Notes: a model not told the origin generated them from the sequence alone. A stretch of 64,000 nucleotides of DNA from Succinivibrionaceae bacterium (GCA_019420905.1 JAHZGH010000011.1:100348-164347), one strand, 5' to 3'. Numbered from the stretch's first letter, positions 1 to 8,260 are shown. Made by a program: numbers and translations.

Positions 1-583
1 ATAATTCTGCAAAGGCCATCGGAGTCGGGTTTGCTCCCCATGCCTGCCACATCGCCATTTGAATATCTGTCTCCATTACGCGAACTTTCTGTCCCTTTAC
101 ATCTGCAGGAACCTTTACCGCTACCTTATTGTTGGTGTAATTGCGGAAGCCGTTGCCAACCATTGCCAAAACCTTCAAGCCCTTCTTCTCTACCTGATTA
201 TTAATCTTGGAGGCCAGCTCTGAATTAAAGCACTTAATGCCCTCTTCGGCATTGTTAAATAAAAATGGAGCTTCCCATGCATAAGCATCCGGTACAAATG
301 CTGTTAATACTGAAGGCTGGGTTAAAACGATATCTATATCGCCCATAATCGTAGATTCAGTAGCAACACGGTCATCTCCTAACATATTGTCAGGAAAATG
401 CTTAATCTTAATTGTTCCGTCAGAATCCTTCTTGGCAACTTCCATCATCGGTACTGCAGCGTCTTTTGCTGCTACGTTTGTAGCATTTGAAAAACGCAAA
501 GTTACATCGTCATCAGCATATGATGTTCCGGCGGCAAAGAGACTTGCACATAAAGCGGCAGCTAACAAAGTCTTAGTTTTCAT
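1..583 (-). CDS. TRAP transporter substrate-binding protein DctP, partial (copy 1)
   Basis: N-terminal 194 codons of a periplasmic DctP-type binding protein that runs off the left edge of the window. The visible part has a Sec signal peptide (MKTKTLLAA start, cleavage near ASYADD-like TSYA/DD) and is identical to the first 194 residues of the full copy at 7150-8142. It follows the transketolase C-terminal gene by 27 bp with a GGAG ribosome-binding site, so it is the third gene of a tktN-tktC-dctP operon. Whether dctQ and dctM follow beyond the edge cannot be seen. By family the protein captures an organic or sugar acid in the periplasm and hands it to DctQM; the substrate is not readable from the sequence. 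Confidence 0.9.
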   Translation of the reverse strand, partial: MKTKTLLAAALCASLFAAGTSYADDDVTLRFSNATNVAAKDAAVPMMEVAKKDSDGTIKIKHFPDNMLGDDRVATESTIMGDIDIVLTQPSVLTAFVPDAYAWEAPFLFNNAEEGIKCFNSELASKINNQVEKKGLKVLAMVGNGFRNYTNNKVAVKVPADVKGQKVRVMETDIQMAMWQAWGANPTPMAFAEL

Positions 584-701
584 TTTTTTCTCCGTTATGG
601 TGTTTGGAAGTTATAAATTCTTTAATACGGCTTTAATGATATCTTCGCTGTCCATGTGGTAGTACTTATAAAGCTCGCTTGCACTGCCGGACCTGCCGAA
701 G
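1..701. repeat. Perfect 701-bp direct repeat, copy A
   Basis: Bases 1-701 equal bases 7560-8260 with an offset of 7559; I compared every line and found no mismatch. The repeat covers the 5' part of dctP, the dctP leader and the last 91 bp of the transketolase C-terminal gene. Identity stops abruptly at 701/8260; on the other side it continues past the window edge, so the real length is unknown. Confidence 0.97.
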
Positions 702-1531
702 GTATCTAAAGCTCCTAAACGCTCTACCTTGCACTTCAAGCCTTCCTTGCAGACTACTTCACAAACAGCTGAGCCTAAGCCGCCATAAACATTATGATCC
801 TCGCAAGTGACAATTACGCCACTCTTTGCAGCTTCAGCGATAGCATTCTCATCTATAGGCTTAACAGAATACATGTCATAAACAGAAGCATGAATTCCCT
901 GCTTTTCTAAAGCCTCTGCAGCATCTAAAGCTGCTTTTACACGGCTTCCCATAGCTAATATGGCAATATCAACGCCTTCTTTAAGCTTATGACTTCCGCC
1001 GCTTACAAATTCAAAGCTGTCATCATAGATATCCGGCATCTTGTCGCGGCCTACGCGCATATAGCAAGGTCCATCAATTTTTGCCATTTCAAAAACCAAT
1101 TTCTCTGTAGCTTTAGGATCTGCCGGTACAAAAACGTGATTGCCTGGCATAGTACGCATTAAAGCTACATCTTCTAAAGACTGATGTGTTGCTCCATCAG
1201 CGCCGCATTCTACACCTGCATGGGTTCCAACAACTTTTACATTTAAGTGAGGATAGCAAACGCTGTTGCGGAACTGTTCGCCTGCACGGATAGAAGCAAA
1301 AACAGCAAATGTGCTTACAAAAGGAATTAACCCGCAACTTGCCATGCCTGCAGCTATACCCATCATATTCTGTTCAGCAATACCGCATTCAACAAAGGAT
1401 TCTGGATGAGCTTTATGAAAAATCTCACTGTAGGTAGCTTTGGCCAAATCAGCATCTAAAACTACAATATTAGGATTTACATCATATAATTTGACTAAAG
1501 CATTACCATAGGCTTCACGATTAGCAATCAT
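611..1531 (-). CDS. Transketolase, C-terminal subunit (pyrimidine-binding and C-terminal domains)
   Basis: 306-residue protein equal to the second half of transketolase. With the N-terminal subunit it transfers two-carbon ketol units between sugar phosphates using thiamine diphosphate in the cytoplasm. The catalytic glutamate that activates the cofactor is in the GIAEQN motif (E53), followed by the pyrimidine-fold region and a Rossmann-like C-terminal domain. It starts 3 bp after the stop of the N-terminal gene with a GGAG site, so the pair is translationally linked. Split transketolases are common in Firmicutes and some proteobacteria; the neighbourhood (TRAP carrier, LacI-type operators, CRP-like site) marks it as a catabolic enzyme, not the housekeeping one. 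The substrate is unknown. Confidence 0.93.
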   Translation of the reverse strand: MIANREAYGNALVKLYDVNPNIVVLDADLAKATYSEIFHKAHPESFVECGIAEQNMMGIAAGMASCGLIPFVSTFAVFASIRAGEQFRNSVCYPHLNVKVVGTHAGVECGADGATHQSLEDVALMRTMPGNHVFVPADPKATEKLVFEMAKIDGPCYMRVGRDKMPDIYDDSFEFVSGGSHKLKEGVDIAILAMGSRVKAALDAAEALEKQGIHASVYDMYSVKPIDENAIAEAAKSGVIVTCEDHNVYGGLGSAVCEVVCKEGLKCKVERLGALDTFGRSGSASELYKYYHMDSEDIIKAVLKNL

Positions 1532-1534
1532 TTT

Positions 1535-2353
1535 TTATTCTCCAAGTTGTGCCATTGCCTTAGCATATTCATCAGCATTAGGGGCCTTTCCGTGCCAGCC
1601 TACCTGATTCTCCATAAAATCTACGCCCTTGCCTTTTACAGTATTGGCAATAATCACACTTGCGCCATCCTTATAAGCCAAGCAGCAATCTAAGCCTTGT
1701 TTAATTTCATCAATGTCGTTACCGTTAATCTCAATGGTATGCAGTCCAAAGGCTTCAAATCTCTCCTTTAAATGATCAAGAGAAATTACTTCACTATTGC
1801 TTCCATCAATTTGCAGGCCATTGTGATCTAAGATAATGGTAAGATTGTGCAGCTTATATTGATTTGCAAACATTACAGCTTCCCAAACCTGCCCCTCATC
1901 ACATTCGCCATCGCCTAAAACAGCGTAAACATGGTAGTCAAGCTTCTGCTTTAATCCGGCTAATGCCATGCCGCAGGCTGCCGATATACCTTGACCTAAA
2001 GAACCAGTAGACATATCAACGCCATTGGTATGTTTCATATCCGGGTGACCCTGCAAATAGCTGTCAATATGCCGTAAAGTCTTCAAATCTTCCTGCGGTA
2101 TAAAGCCCCTTAAAGCCAAAGAGGCATATAAGATCGGAGCTGCATGCCCTTTGCTTAAAACAAAACGATCACGATCTGCTTTTTTAGGATCTTTAGGATC
2201 AATTTTCATGACATCAAAATATAACACCGCCATGATGTCAGCTAAGGATAAAGAACCGCCAGGATGTCCTGAGCCGCCGTTATAAATAGCCTCTAAAGCT
2301 AGAGCTCTTAATTTTGAAGAAATCTTCTTTAAATCTTCGTTAAGCATATTCAT
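1535..2353 (-). CDS. Transketolase, N-terminal subunit (ThDP diphosphate-binding domain)
   Basis: 272-residue N-terminal half of transketolase. Family landmarks are present: GSGHPGGS with H30, SKGHAAP with H70, GSLGQG at 117-122, and the diphosphate/metal motif GDGE at 147-150 followed by DHNG near 176. First gene of the operon with the C-terminal subunit and dctP. Two ATG codons are close together (2353 and 2347); an AGGT ribosome-binding site is better spaced for the second, giving MLNEDL as a likely N-terminus. The promoter about 50 bp upstream carries a CRP-like site and a LacI-family operator, so expression should need the inducer and poor carbon supply. Confidence 0.93.
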   Translation of the reverse strand: MNMLNEDLKKISSKLRALALEAIYNGGSGHPGGSLSLADIMAVLYFDVMKIDPKDPKKADRDRFVLSKGHAAPILYASLALRGFIPQEDLKTLRHIDSYLQGHPDMKHTNGVDMSTGSLGQGISAACGMALAGLKQKLDYHVYAVLGDGECDEGQVWEAVMFANQYKLHNLTIILDHNGLQIDGSNSEVISLDHLKERFEAFGLHTIEINGNDIDEIKQGLDCCLAYKDGASVIIANTVKGKGVDFMENQVGWHGKAPNADEYAKAMAQLGE

Positions 2354-2400
2354 ACCTAAATAAAAATTTTACTAAAACGTATGAGTTATTATCTGTCTTA

Positions 2401-2443
2401 AATATAATCGCTCAAACGTTTGTTAAACGTGATTAGCCTCACA
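2401..2443 (-). promoter_or_regulatory. tkt-dctP promoter: -10 box, LacI-type operator, CRP-like site
   Basis: Read on the minus strand: a CRP-like site TGTGA-N6-TCACG (2443-2428), then the perfect palindrome CAAACGTTTG (2422-2413) between the presumed -35 (TTTAAC) and the -10 TATATT (2406-2401). The same order and spacing recur upstream of the second dctP (8356-8398), which supports function. Expected logic: CRP activation plus repression by a LacI-family protein. Confidence 0.7.
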
Positions 2444-2867
2444 AAAAGCAAATAATTTACATAATGTTTTTACAATTATTTGATTTTTAAATAAATAAGT
2501 ATTGATTTATTAGAAATAAAAGCTTATCCGCTTAAATAGGCAAGAGATCTAAATTCTAAGCTTAAAACGAAGCTATTTTATATTCTCGTACACTAACTTA
2601 CAGCTTCGCTGAACAGCAATCTTTCAATTAAATTATGCTGTAAAAATGTAAGTGCACCAGTAATAAAAATAGCTTTTAAATTTATATGATGAATTAATTA
2701 TCTTATTGATATATAACAAATATATAATATTGATTTATTGAATAATAATTAATCGCCGGAATATCCTTGATTATATCTTTCATTATTTAAATAACGTCTA
2801 AATAAATTAATTCCTCCTATTAAAAGCTTATTAAATTTAAGTGCTTTTATTTCAAAAATTATTTACG

Positions 2868-2877
2868 TAAACGTTTG
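2868..2877. promoter_or_regulatory. LacI-family operator (distal)
   Basis: TAAACGTTTG followed by TTTTAATA, the same core and 3' flank as the other operators of this locus. It lies in the 738-bp gene-free stretch between the transketolase genes and the aldo/keto reductase, about 455 bp upstream of the promoter operator, a layout suited to repression by DNA looping. The rest of this gap is AT-rich and shows no gene. Confidence 0.5.
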
Positions 2878-2971
2878 TTTTAATAAGTACACGGCTTCTA
2901 ATATAAACAAACATATTTTTGCTATTTTGCATAAAAATACTGGATAAAAATTAAGTACCGAATAGATGTTT

Positions 2972-2981
2972 TAAACGTTTG
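2972..2981. promoter_or_regulatory. LacI-family operator (distal, second)
   Basis: TAAACGTTTG in the same gap, 104 bp (close to ten helical turns) from the operator at 2868. The spacing is compatible with binding on one DNA face. Confidence 0.5.
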
Positions 2982-3091
2982 CAAAAAACAATATATTTTT
3001 TATTCAACAAATTTATAAGGCGTGCTTTACAACAAGCACTACTGCTTTACAGAAAATATTTTGTACTCTTATCTTAATATGTAATTAGAAA

Positions 3092-3898
3092 TTACATTTG
3101 ATACCAGCCAAATAAAGAATGCCTGCGATCTAAAGCTTTTATGCTCTCTATCTCTGCTTTTGAAAGCTGAAAATTAAAAATATCTAAATTTTGTTTAAGA
3201 CGCTCTTTATGAGTTGATTTTGGAATAACTGCTATCCTATTTTCTATTAAATAGCGAAGTGCAATCTGAGCTGAGCTTTTATTATATTTTTTACCTATTT
3301 CTACAAGTAGCGGCTCGTTGAAAATATCAGATTTCCCTTCAGTAAAAGATCCCCATGACTGCATTTGTGTTCCATGCTGCTGCAGCAAATCTCTTAAAGA
3401 CAATTGAGGGAAATAAACATGAGATTCAACTTGATTTACAGCAGGGATAGTCTCACAAACTTCTATAAACTTTAAATATTTTTCAGCATTAAAATTTGAA
3501 ATACCTATAGCACGAACTTTTCCTGAAGAGCAAGCTTCCTTTAAGGCTTTATACATTTCCAAGGATTCTGCATACGGCTCATGAATCAAAACTAAATCAA
3601 TATAATCGCAATTTAGATTTTTAAGCGAGCTTTCAATACCTATTTTTGTTTTTTTATAGCTGCAGCTTACGTGATAAAGCTTGCTTGTAATAAAAATGTC
3701 TTCCCTTGCAATTTTGCTTTCCCATACAGCTTTACCAACAATATCTTCATTTTCATACATTTGAGCCGTATCAATAAGCCTATAACCTAAATCTAAAGCT
3801 GTCAAAATAGCCGTTTTGCCGCTCTGACCACGTATATCCCAAGTACCTAAGCCGACTGCAGGCATTTTTATACCATTATTTAATATCAAATATTCCAT
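3092..3898 (-). CDS. Aldo/keto reductase (NAD(P)H-dependent)
   Basis: 268-residue TIM-barrel oxidoreductase of the aldo/keto reductase superfamily, close in architecture to 2,5-diketo-gluconate reductase and related enzymes. The catalytic tetrad is complete: D43, Y48, K73 and H106. The cofactor-binding IPKSTHKERL segment is near residue 226. Such enzymes reduce an aldehyde or ketone to an alcohol in the cytoplasm. It sits downstream of the LacI-type regulator on the same strand (257-bp gap) and next to the transketolase/TRAP genes, so it probably acts on the same sugar or sugar acid. No strong U-tract terminator follows; only a weak hairpin at 3022-3039. Confidence 0.92.
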   Translation of the reverse strand: MEYLILNNGIKMPAVGLGTWDIRGQSGKTAILTALDLGYRLIDTAQMYENEDIVGKAVWESKIAREDIFITSKLYHVSCSYKKTKIGIESSLKNLNCDYIDLVLIHEPYAESLEMYKALKEACSSGKVRAIGISNFNAEKYLKFIEVCETIPAVNQVESHVYFPQLSLRDLLQQHGTQMQSWGSFTEGKSDIFNEPLLVEIGKKYNKSSAQIALRYLIENRIAVIPKSTHKERLKQNLDIFNFQLSKAEIESIKALDRRHSLFGWYQM

Positions 3899-4155
3899 TC
3901 TGACTTACCTTAAATCTTATTGATAAATTTAAAATGCAGCCCACTTAAGAGAGGATCAATATATGCTTTAAATATAAGCCTCAGATCATGAAATCTATGC
4001 TGCTTTACAATAAATTCAAATAAAAATTGCTTTTTTAATAAATTGAAAGCATTTTTAAAAGAAAGATCGCTAAATTAAGCTTTTTTAGCTGTATAAAGCT
4101 ATTTATATATACAAAAACACGAAATTATTTTTAATAATTCAATATTAATATAACG

Positions 4156-4974
4156 TTAACAAGATGCCCTTATAACTAAATCTGTATCTAAAACTATTGA
4201 AACAGCAACTGATGGTTCATTAATTTCTGAAAGCAGCAATTCACAAGCCTTTTTAGCTAAAAGCTCTTTATTTTGACGAACTGTCGTCAAGGGAACTTTC
4301 AACATAGAGCTCATTTCTATATCGTCAAAGCCTGAAATTTTAAGCATTTGTGGAACTAAAATCTGATTTTGATCGCAAAACTTATATACACCCAAAGCAA
4401 CCAAGTCGTTTATTCCAAATACAGAATCAACTTTATTTTCTAAAATAAGCTTTGGGGCACTTGCAAGTCCAAACTCCAATGTGCTTGGGCCAAAAATTAC
4501 ATTTTGCTGAGAAATTTCAATATTATGAGACCGCATTACATCTCTAAATGCTCTGAATCTTTCCTTAACCACGAAAGTATTAGGATTCCCGCCAATCCAG
4601 CCAATTTTACGGCAACCGCTATCTAGCATATGTTCAAATAAAGAACTTGCTCCTTCATAATTATCATTAATAACTGCGGGAAAATGAGGATCAATCTTAT
4701 TATCAGCTAAAACTACAGTAATTCCAGCCTCTTTCAATGCATAGAGAATCTTTGCATCCAAATTCACAGTAATGGCAATAATACCATCACATCGATTATT
4801 ATAAAAAAAATCTAGACAGCCCTGCTCTGACTTACTATCCCCTAAAGGACTATATAAAATAAATTTATGCCCTAACCTTTTAAAAAAATTAGATACGGTC
4901 TTAACAATAGTTGCATAGTAAGGAGAATTTACATCTGGAATCAATAATCCGATTTTTAAAGCCTTTTTTTTCAT
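4156..4974 (-). CDS. LacI-family sugar-binding protein lacking the HTH domain
   Basis: About 272 residues equal to the effector-binding core of a LacI/GalR regulator (periplasmic-binding-protein fold; opening LKIGLLIPDVNSPYY, inducer-pocket and dimerisation regions to the C-terminus). The usual ~60-residue N-terminal helix-turn-helix is absent. An in-frame TTG would extend the protein by 11 residues but has no ribosome-binding site; the ATG at 4974 has GAAG upstream and is preferred. Upstream DNA in all minus-strand frames shows no HTH-like coding, though codons just before the ATG read GYRRII, reminiscent of the GYRPN hinge of LacI proteins, as if the domain had been deleted. Its own upstream region still has a CAAACGTTTG-type operator. 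It cannot bind DNA by the normal route; it may be a relic or a sugar-responsive partner of another regulator. Confidence 0.85.
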   Translation of the reverse strand: MKKKALKIGLLIPDVNSPYYATIVKTVSNFFKRLGHKFILYSPLGDSKSEQGCLDFFYNNRCDGIIAITVNLDAKILYALKEAGITVVLADNKIDPHFPAVINDNYEGASSLFEHMLDSGCRKIGWIGGNPNTFVVKERFRAFRDVMRSHNIEISQQNVIFGPSTLEFGLASAPKLILENKVDSVFGINDLVALGVYKFCDQNQILVPQMLKISGFDDIEMSSMLKVPLTTVRQNKELLAKKACELLLSEINEPSVAVSIVLDTDLVIRASC

Positions 4975-5054
4975 AATAATTCTTCTATAGCCTGTATATG
5001 CTCGCAAAATCTATGCTATTGGAGATCTTTTAGGCTTTATACAATTACGTAAGT

Positions 5055-5064
5055 AAAACGTTTG
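5055..5064. promoter_or_regulatory. LacI-family operator upstream of the headless regulator
   Basis: AAAACGTTTG followed by TTTTAAAC, about 80 bp upstream of the regulator's ATG. It matches the operators at 2413, 2868, 2972, 8368 and 8630 and suggests the regulator gene belongs, or belonged, to the same regulon. Confidence 0.55.
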
Positions 5065-5261
5065 TTTTAAACACCTAAAATATCTACCGGTTATGAATAT
5101 TATTCATAAGCTACAGCTGCCGCAGCTTAAGCAAAATTTTCAATATGCTGCAAGCTTATAAATTATCAGCTGCAACAAAATTTTTATCTAAGCGTTATTA
5201 GCGCTAAAAAATTTTTTATAAAAAAACTCATTCCTCACAATCTTTTTTATAAAAAATTTTC

Positions 5262-5296
5262 AAAAGCAGGTCAAAGTAGATCTTTAACCTGCTTTT
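5262..5296 (-). terminator. Rho-independent terminator after dctM
   Basis: Ten-base stem AAAAGCAGGT/ACCTGCTTTT just after the dctM stop, with an inner AAAG/CTTT pair; on the minus strand it is followed by TTTTGAAAATTTTTT. Confidence 0.75.
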
Positions 5297-5300
5297 ATAA

Positions 5301-6581
5301 TTATTTCAAAAGATTAGGCAAAAACATGCTGATCTCTGGAATAAAGGTTAATACCATCAAGCACCCTACCATAATTAAAATAAACGGTATTATGCCCTTC
5401 AATACAACCTCAAGCTTGCAGTTGCCTACTCGTGCCGCCACAAATAAAGCCATGCCTAACGGCGGCGTTATAAAGCCTATTGCAAGGTTTGTCACCATGA
5501 TTAAGCCAAAATGCACCGGATCTAATCCAATTGATGTCGCTACCGGCAAAAGTATCGGTGCCAAAATCAAAATTGCAGGAGTCTGATCCATAAAACAGCC
5601 TACTATCAGCAGCAATATATTGATAATCAAAAGCAGAATTATCTTATTATCCGTAATGCCGATAATAGTCTCTGTAATTAACTGCGGTATCTGTTCTACC
5701 GTCAAAACCTTCGAAAATGCTGATGCACAGGACAGAATTACCAAAATTGTGCCTGTAGTACAGCAGGATGTAGCCAATGTCTTAAACAGCAGCTTAGCAT
5801 CCAGCTCCTTATGAATAAACGCTCCGCAGATAAATGCATATATTACCGCTACCGCCGCTGCCTCAGTCGGAGTAAAGATTCCAAAATATATGCCGCCTAA
5901 GATAATAAATGGATTAATTAATGCCCATTTTGCTTCCCATACTGCCTTGAATGCCTTAGCCTTGTCAAAGGGCTCTTTTGTTCCTGTATAGCCATGCTTT
6001 TTACTGAATACATAAGAATAAAGCATCAGCATGCATCCTATAAAGATGCCTGGAATAATGCCTGCCATAAAGAGCGATACTACTGATGAGCCTGTAGAAA
6101 CGCTGTACAGCACCATCGGAATGGACGGAGGAATAATAACTCCTATAGTACCTGCTGTTGCTACTAATGCTAAAGCAAAGGAACGGCTGTATCCTAGCTC
6201 TATCATTGTCGGAATAACCATAGCTCCTACTGCTGCTACAGTTGCCGGTCCTGAGCCTGATACCGCCGCAAAGAACATGCACACTAAAACTGTTACAATT
6301 GCCAGTCCGCCTGTAATTCTGCCGAAAAATACATTACAGACATCCAGTATCCTTTTTGATACTCCTCCAGCTCCCATCAAATCTCCTGCCAAAATAAACA
6401 TCGGCACTGCTAAGATAGGAAAGGAATCACAGGCATTAATCATAGCCTGCGGTACTGAAGCTAAGCTGATAGAGTCACCTGAAACTAATGACAATAATGT
6501 CGCAAGTCCTATGGCTATGCCGACAGGCATGTTAAATATCAAAAAAACTACCAGTGATATCAATAAGATGATAGATACCAT
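5301..6581 (-). CDS. TRAP transporter large permease DctM
   Basis: 426-residue, very hydrophobic membrane protein with the 12-or-so helices and repeated inverted topology of the DctM (ion-transporter superfamily) subunit. Recognisable segments are FAAVSGSGPATVAAVGA, IIPPSIPMVLY and the conserved FGLIMVTNLAIGFITPP near the end. It forms the sodium-driven channel that imports the acid delivered by DctP. It is the last gene of the dctP-dctQ-dctM operon, 15 bp after dctQ, with a GGGAGA ribosome-binding site. Length is normal for the family. Confidence 0.95.
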   Translation of the reverse strand: MVSIILLISLVVFLIFNMPVGIAIGLATLLSLVSGDSISLASVPQAMINACDSFPILAVPMFILAGDLMGAGGVSKRILDVCNVFFGRITGGLAIVTVLVCMFFAAVSGSGPATVAAVGAMVIPTMIELGYSRSFALALVATAGTIGVIIPPSIPMVLYSVSTGSSVVSLFMAGIIPGIFIGCMLMLYSYVFSKKHGYTGTKEPFDKAKAFKAVWEAKWALINPFIILGGIYFGIFTPTEAAAVAVIYAFICGAFIHKELDAKLLFKTLATSCCTTGTILVILSCASAFSKVLTVEQIPQLITETIIGITDNKIILLLIINILLLIVGCFMDQTPAILILAPILLPVATSIGLDPVHFGLIMVTNLAIGFITPPLGMALFVAARVGNCKLEVVLKGIIPFILIMVGCLMVLTFIPEISMFLPNLLK

Positions 6582-6596
6582 TATATTTTCTCCCTA

Positions 6597-7085
6597 TCAC
6601 TGCCCTATAATCTCAGGTTCGTTTATGTGCTTTACTGTATAAACTATTGCCTGAATTACTCTAATGGATGTTAAGGTAAAGCCTACTAACGGAGCTGAAT
6701 ATACAACCCACATCGGAACTCTCATGGCCGGAGAGAGCTGCTCAATCATTATCTGCTTTTCTACTAAGCCTACGGATAAATAGGTAATCCATATTGAAAA
6801 AACTAAAAATAAAATTTCTCCAATAACCACTACATATTTGCGTAAAAATTTAGGAAAACAGAATAATCCTGCATCTATCTTTATATGGCGCATCTCTCTT
6901 GCTCCATAGCTGATGCCTATAAATACCAGCCATACAAAGCAGTATCTTGCCAATTCCTCAGACCATCCTAATGAGGCATGCATGACATACCGCATAAATA
7001 CCTGGAAGCCTAAGACTAATGAAATCAGAGCAATCAATATTACGCAGATGACTTTCTCAAAATTCTTGTCTAGAAAACTTATCAT
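6597..7085 (-). CDS. TRAP transporter small permease DctQ
   Basis: 162-residue four-helix membrane protein of the DctQ family; the segment GWSEELARYCFVWLVFIG is the typical DctQ signature in helix 2. It partners DctM in the inner membrane. It lies between dctP and dctM; a terminator-like hairpin separates it from dctP, so less dctQM than dctP message is expected. Confidence 0.93.
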   Translation of the reverse strand: MISFLDKNFEKVICVILIALISLVLGFQVFMRYVMHASLGWSEELARYCFVWLVFIGISYGAREMRHIKIDAGLFCFPKFLRKYVVVIGEILFLVFSIWITYLSVGLVEKQIMIEQLSPAMRVPMWVVYSAPLVGFTLTSIRVIQAIVYTVKHINEPEIIGQ

Positions 7086-7105
7086 AAGAATTTACCTTTA
7101 AAAAA

Positions 7106-7133
7106 GCCTAAGCAGGCTTCCACCAGCTTAGGC
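7106..7133 (-). terminator. Attenuator hairpin between dctP and dctQ
   Basis: GCCTAAGC/GCTTAGGC stem, followed on the minus strand by TTTTTT. It lies wholly between the dctP stop and the dctQ start. Such intercistronic hairpins give partial termination or protect the upstream message, which fits the need for excess binding protein. Confidence 0.65.
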
Positions 7134-7149
7134 CCTTATCTGTCAAAAA

Positions 7150-8142
7150 TTAATATTGCTTATTGATAATCTGCTCTAAGTATTCTGGATGATCCATCTT
7201 GGATTTGATAAGGTCATATACGCCGCCGTCAATGGCTGCCTGCTGCCACATCTTGCGGTCTTCATCTGTAAGCTCAATTACTTCACAGCCGGCCTTCTTG
7301 AATTTATCAATACTTAAATTATCAAGCTCAATAGAACGTTCTCTCTGAGTCTTAACAAATGCTGCTACCGCATTATCTATAGCCTTCTGCTGCTTCTCGC
7401 TTAGAGAATCATATTTGGCCTTGTTCATAAGTAAAATCTGCGGGCTGTAAAGATGTCCTGTTAAGGAAATATAATGCTGAACCTCATATAACTTGTTAGA
7501 GTCTATAATTGCCAGCGGATTCTCCTGCGCATCTACTGTTCCCTGCTGTAATGCCGGCAATAATTCTGCAAAGGCCATCGGAGTCGGGTTTGCTCCCCAT
7601 GCCTGCCACATCGCCATTTGAATATCTGTCTCCATTACGCGAACTTTCTGTCCCTTTACATCTGCAGGAACCTTTACCGCTACCTTATTGTTGGTGTAAT
7701 TGCGGAAGCCGTTGCCAACCATTGCCAAAACCTTCAAGCCCTTCTTCTCTACCTGATTATTAATCTTGGAGGCCAGCTCTGAATTAAAGCACTTAATGCC
7801 CTCTTCGGCATTGTTAAATAAAAATGGAGCTTCCCATGCATAAGCATCCGGTACAAATGCTGTTAATACTGAAGGCTGGGTTAAAACGATATCTATATCG
7901 CCCATAATCGTAGATTCAGTAGCAACACGGTCATCTCCTAACATATTGTCAGGAAAATGCTTAATCTTAATTGTTCCGTCAGAATCCTTCTTGGCAACTT
8001 CCATCATCGGTACTGCAGCGTCTTTTGCTGCTACGTTTGTAGCATTTGAAAAACGCAAAGTTACATCGTCATCAGCATATGATGTTCCGGCGGCAAAGAG
8101 ACTTGCACATAAAGCGGCAGCTAACAAAGTCTTAGTTTTCAT
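7150..8142 (-). CDS. TRAP transporter substrate-binding protein DctP (complete copy)
   Basis: 330-residue periplasmic protein of the DctP family. A Sec signal peptide occupies residues 1-23 (cleavage after TSYA). The mature part shows family landmarks: a FAELLPALQQGTVDAQENP segment in mid-protein, and an arginine in KVRVME that in characterised members pairs with the substrate carboxylate. It binds an organic or sugar acid for DctQM. The GGAG ribosome-binding site is well spaced from the ATG. The first 194 codons and the leader are identical to the copy at the window's left edge. The promoter is about 200 bp upstream because a transketolase gene that once lay between has been deleted (scar at 8170-8260). 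Confidence 0.95.
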   Translation of the reverse strand: MKTKTLLAAALCASLFAAGTSYADDDVTLRFSNATNVAAKDAAVPMMEVAKKDSDGTIKIKHFPDNMLGDDRVATESTIMGDIDIVLTQPSVLTAFVPDAYAWEAPFLFNNAEEGIKCFNSELASKINNQVEKKGLKVLAMVGNGFRNYTNNKVAVKVPADVKGQKVRVMETDIQMAMWQAWGANPTPMAFAELLPALQQGTVDAQENPLAIIDSNKLYEVQHYISLTGHLYSPQILLMNKAKYDSLSEKQQKAIDNAVAAFVKTQRERSIELDNLSIDKFKKAGCEVIELTDEDRKMWQQAAIDGGVYDLIKSKMDHPEYLEQIINKQY

Positions 8143-8260
8143 TTTTTTCTCCGTTATGGTGTTTGGAAGTTATAAATTCTTTAATACGGCTTTAATGATA
8201 TCTTCGCTGTCCATGTGGTAGTACTTATAAAGCTCGCTTGCACTGCCGGACCTGCCGAAG
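7560..8260. repeat. Perfect 701-bp direct repeat, copy B
   Basis: Counterpart of bases 1-701. Upstream of 8260 the sequence changes abruptly to about 50 bp of unrelated DNA and then to a diverged version of the transketolase promoter region (similar to 2354-2450 but clearly not identical). Flanks are therefore diverged while the core is identical. Confidence 0.97.
8170..8260 (-). pseudogene. 3' remnant of transketolase C-terminal subunit gene
   Basis: The last 91 bp (about 30 codons with the stop) of the transketolase C-terminal gene survive upstream of dctP, identical to 611-701. The rest of that gene and all of the N-terminal gene are missing; homology to the other locus resumes only near the former ribosome-binding site of the N-terminal gene (about 8305). 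It cannot encode an enzyme and is now part of the dctP leader. Confidence 0.9.

Noticed and set aside
387..662. 91-codon plus-strand frame, repeated at 7946-8221
   Set aside because: Antisense to dctP; the repetition is only due to the 701-bp DNA repeat.
3022..3039. Hairpin GTGCTT/AAGCAC after the aldo/keto reductase gene as terminator
   Set aside because: Short stem and no T run on the minus strand.
6031..6642. 203-codon open frame on the plus strand
   Set aside because: It lies wholly antisense to dctM and its composition is that of a mirrored membrane-protein gene; no ribosome-binding site.
1..8260. Insertion sequence or transposon as cause of the 701-bp repeat
   Set aside because: No transposase, terminal inverted repeats or target-site duplication seen; repeat content is transporter and transketolase sequence.
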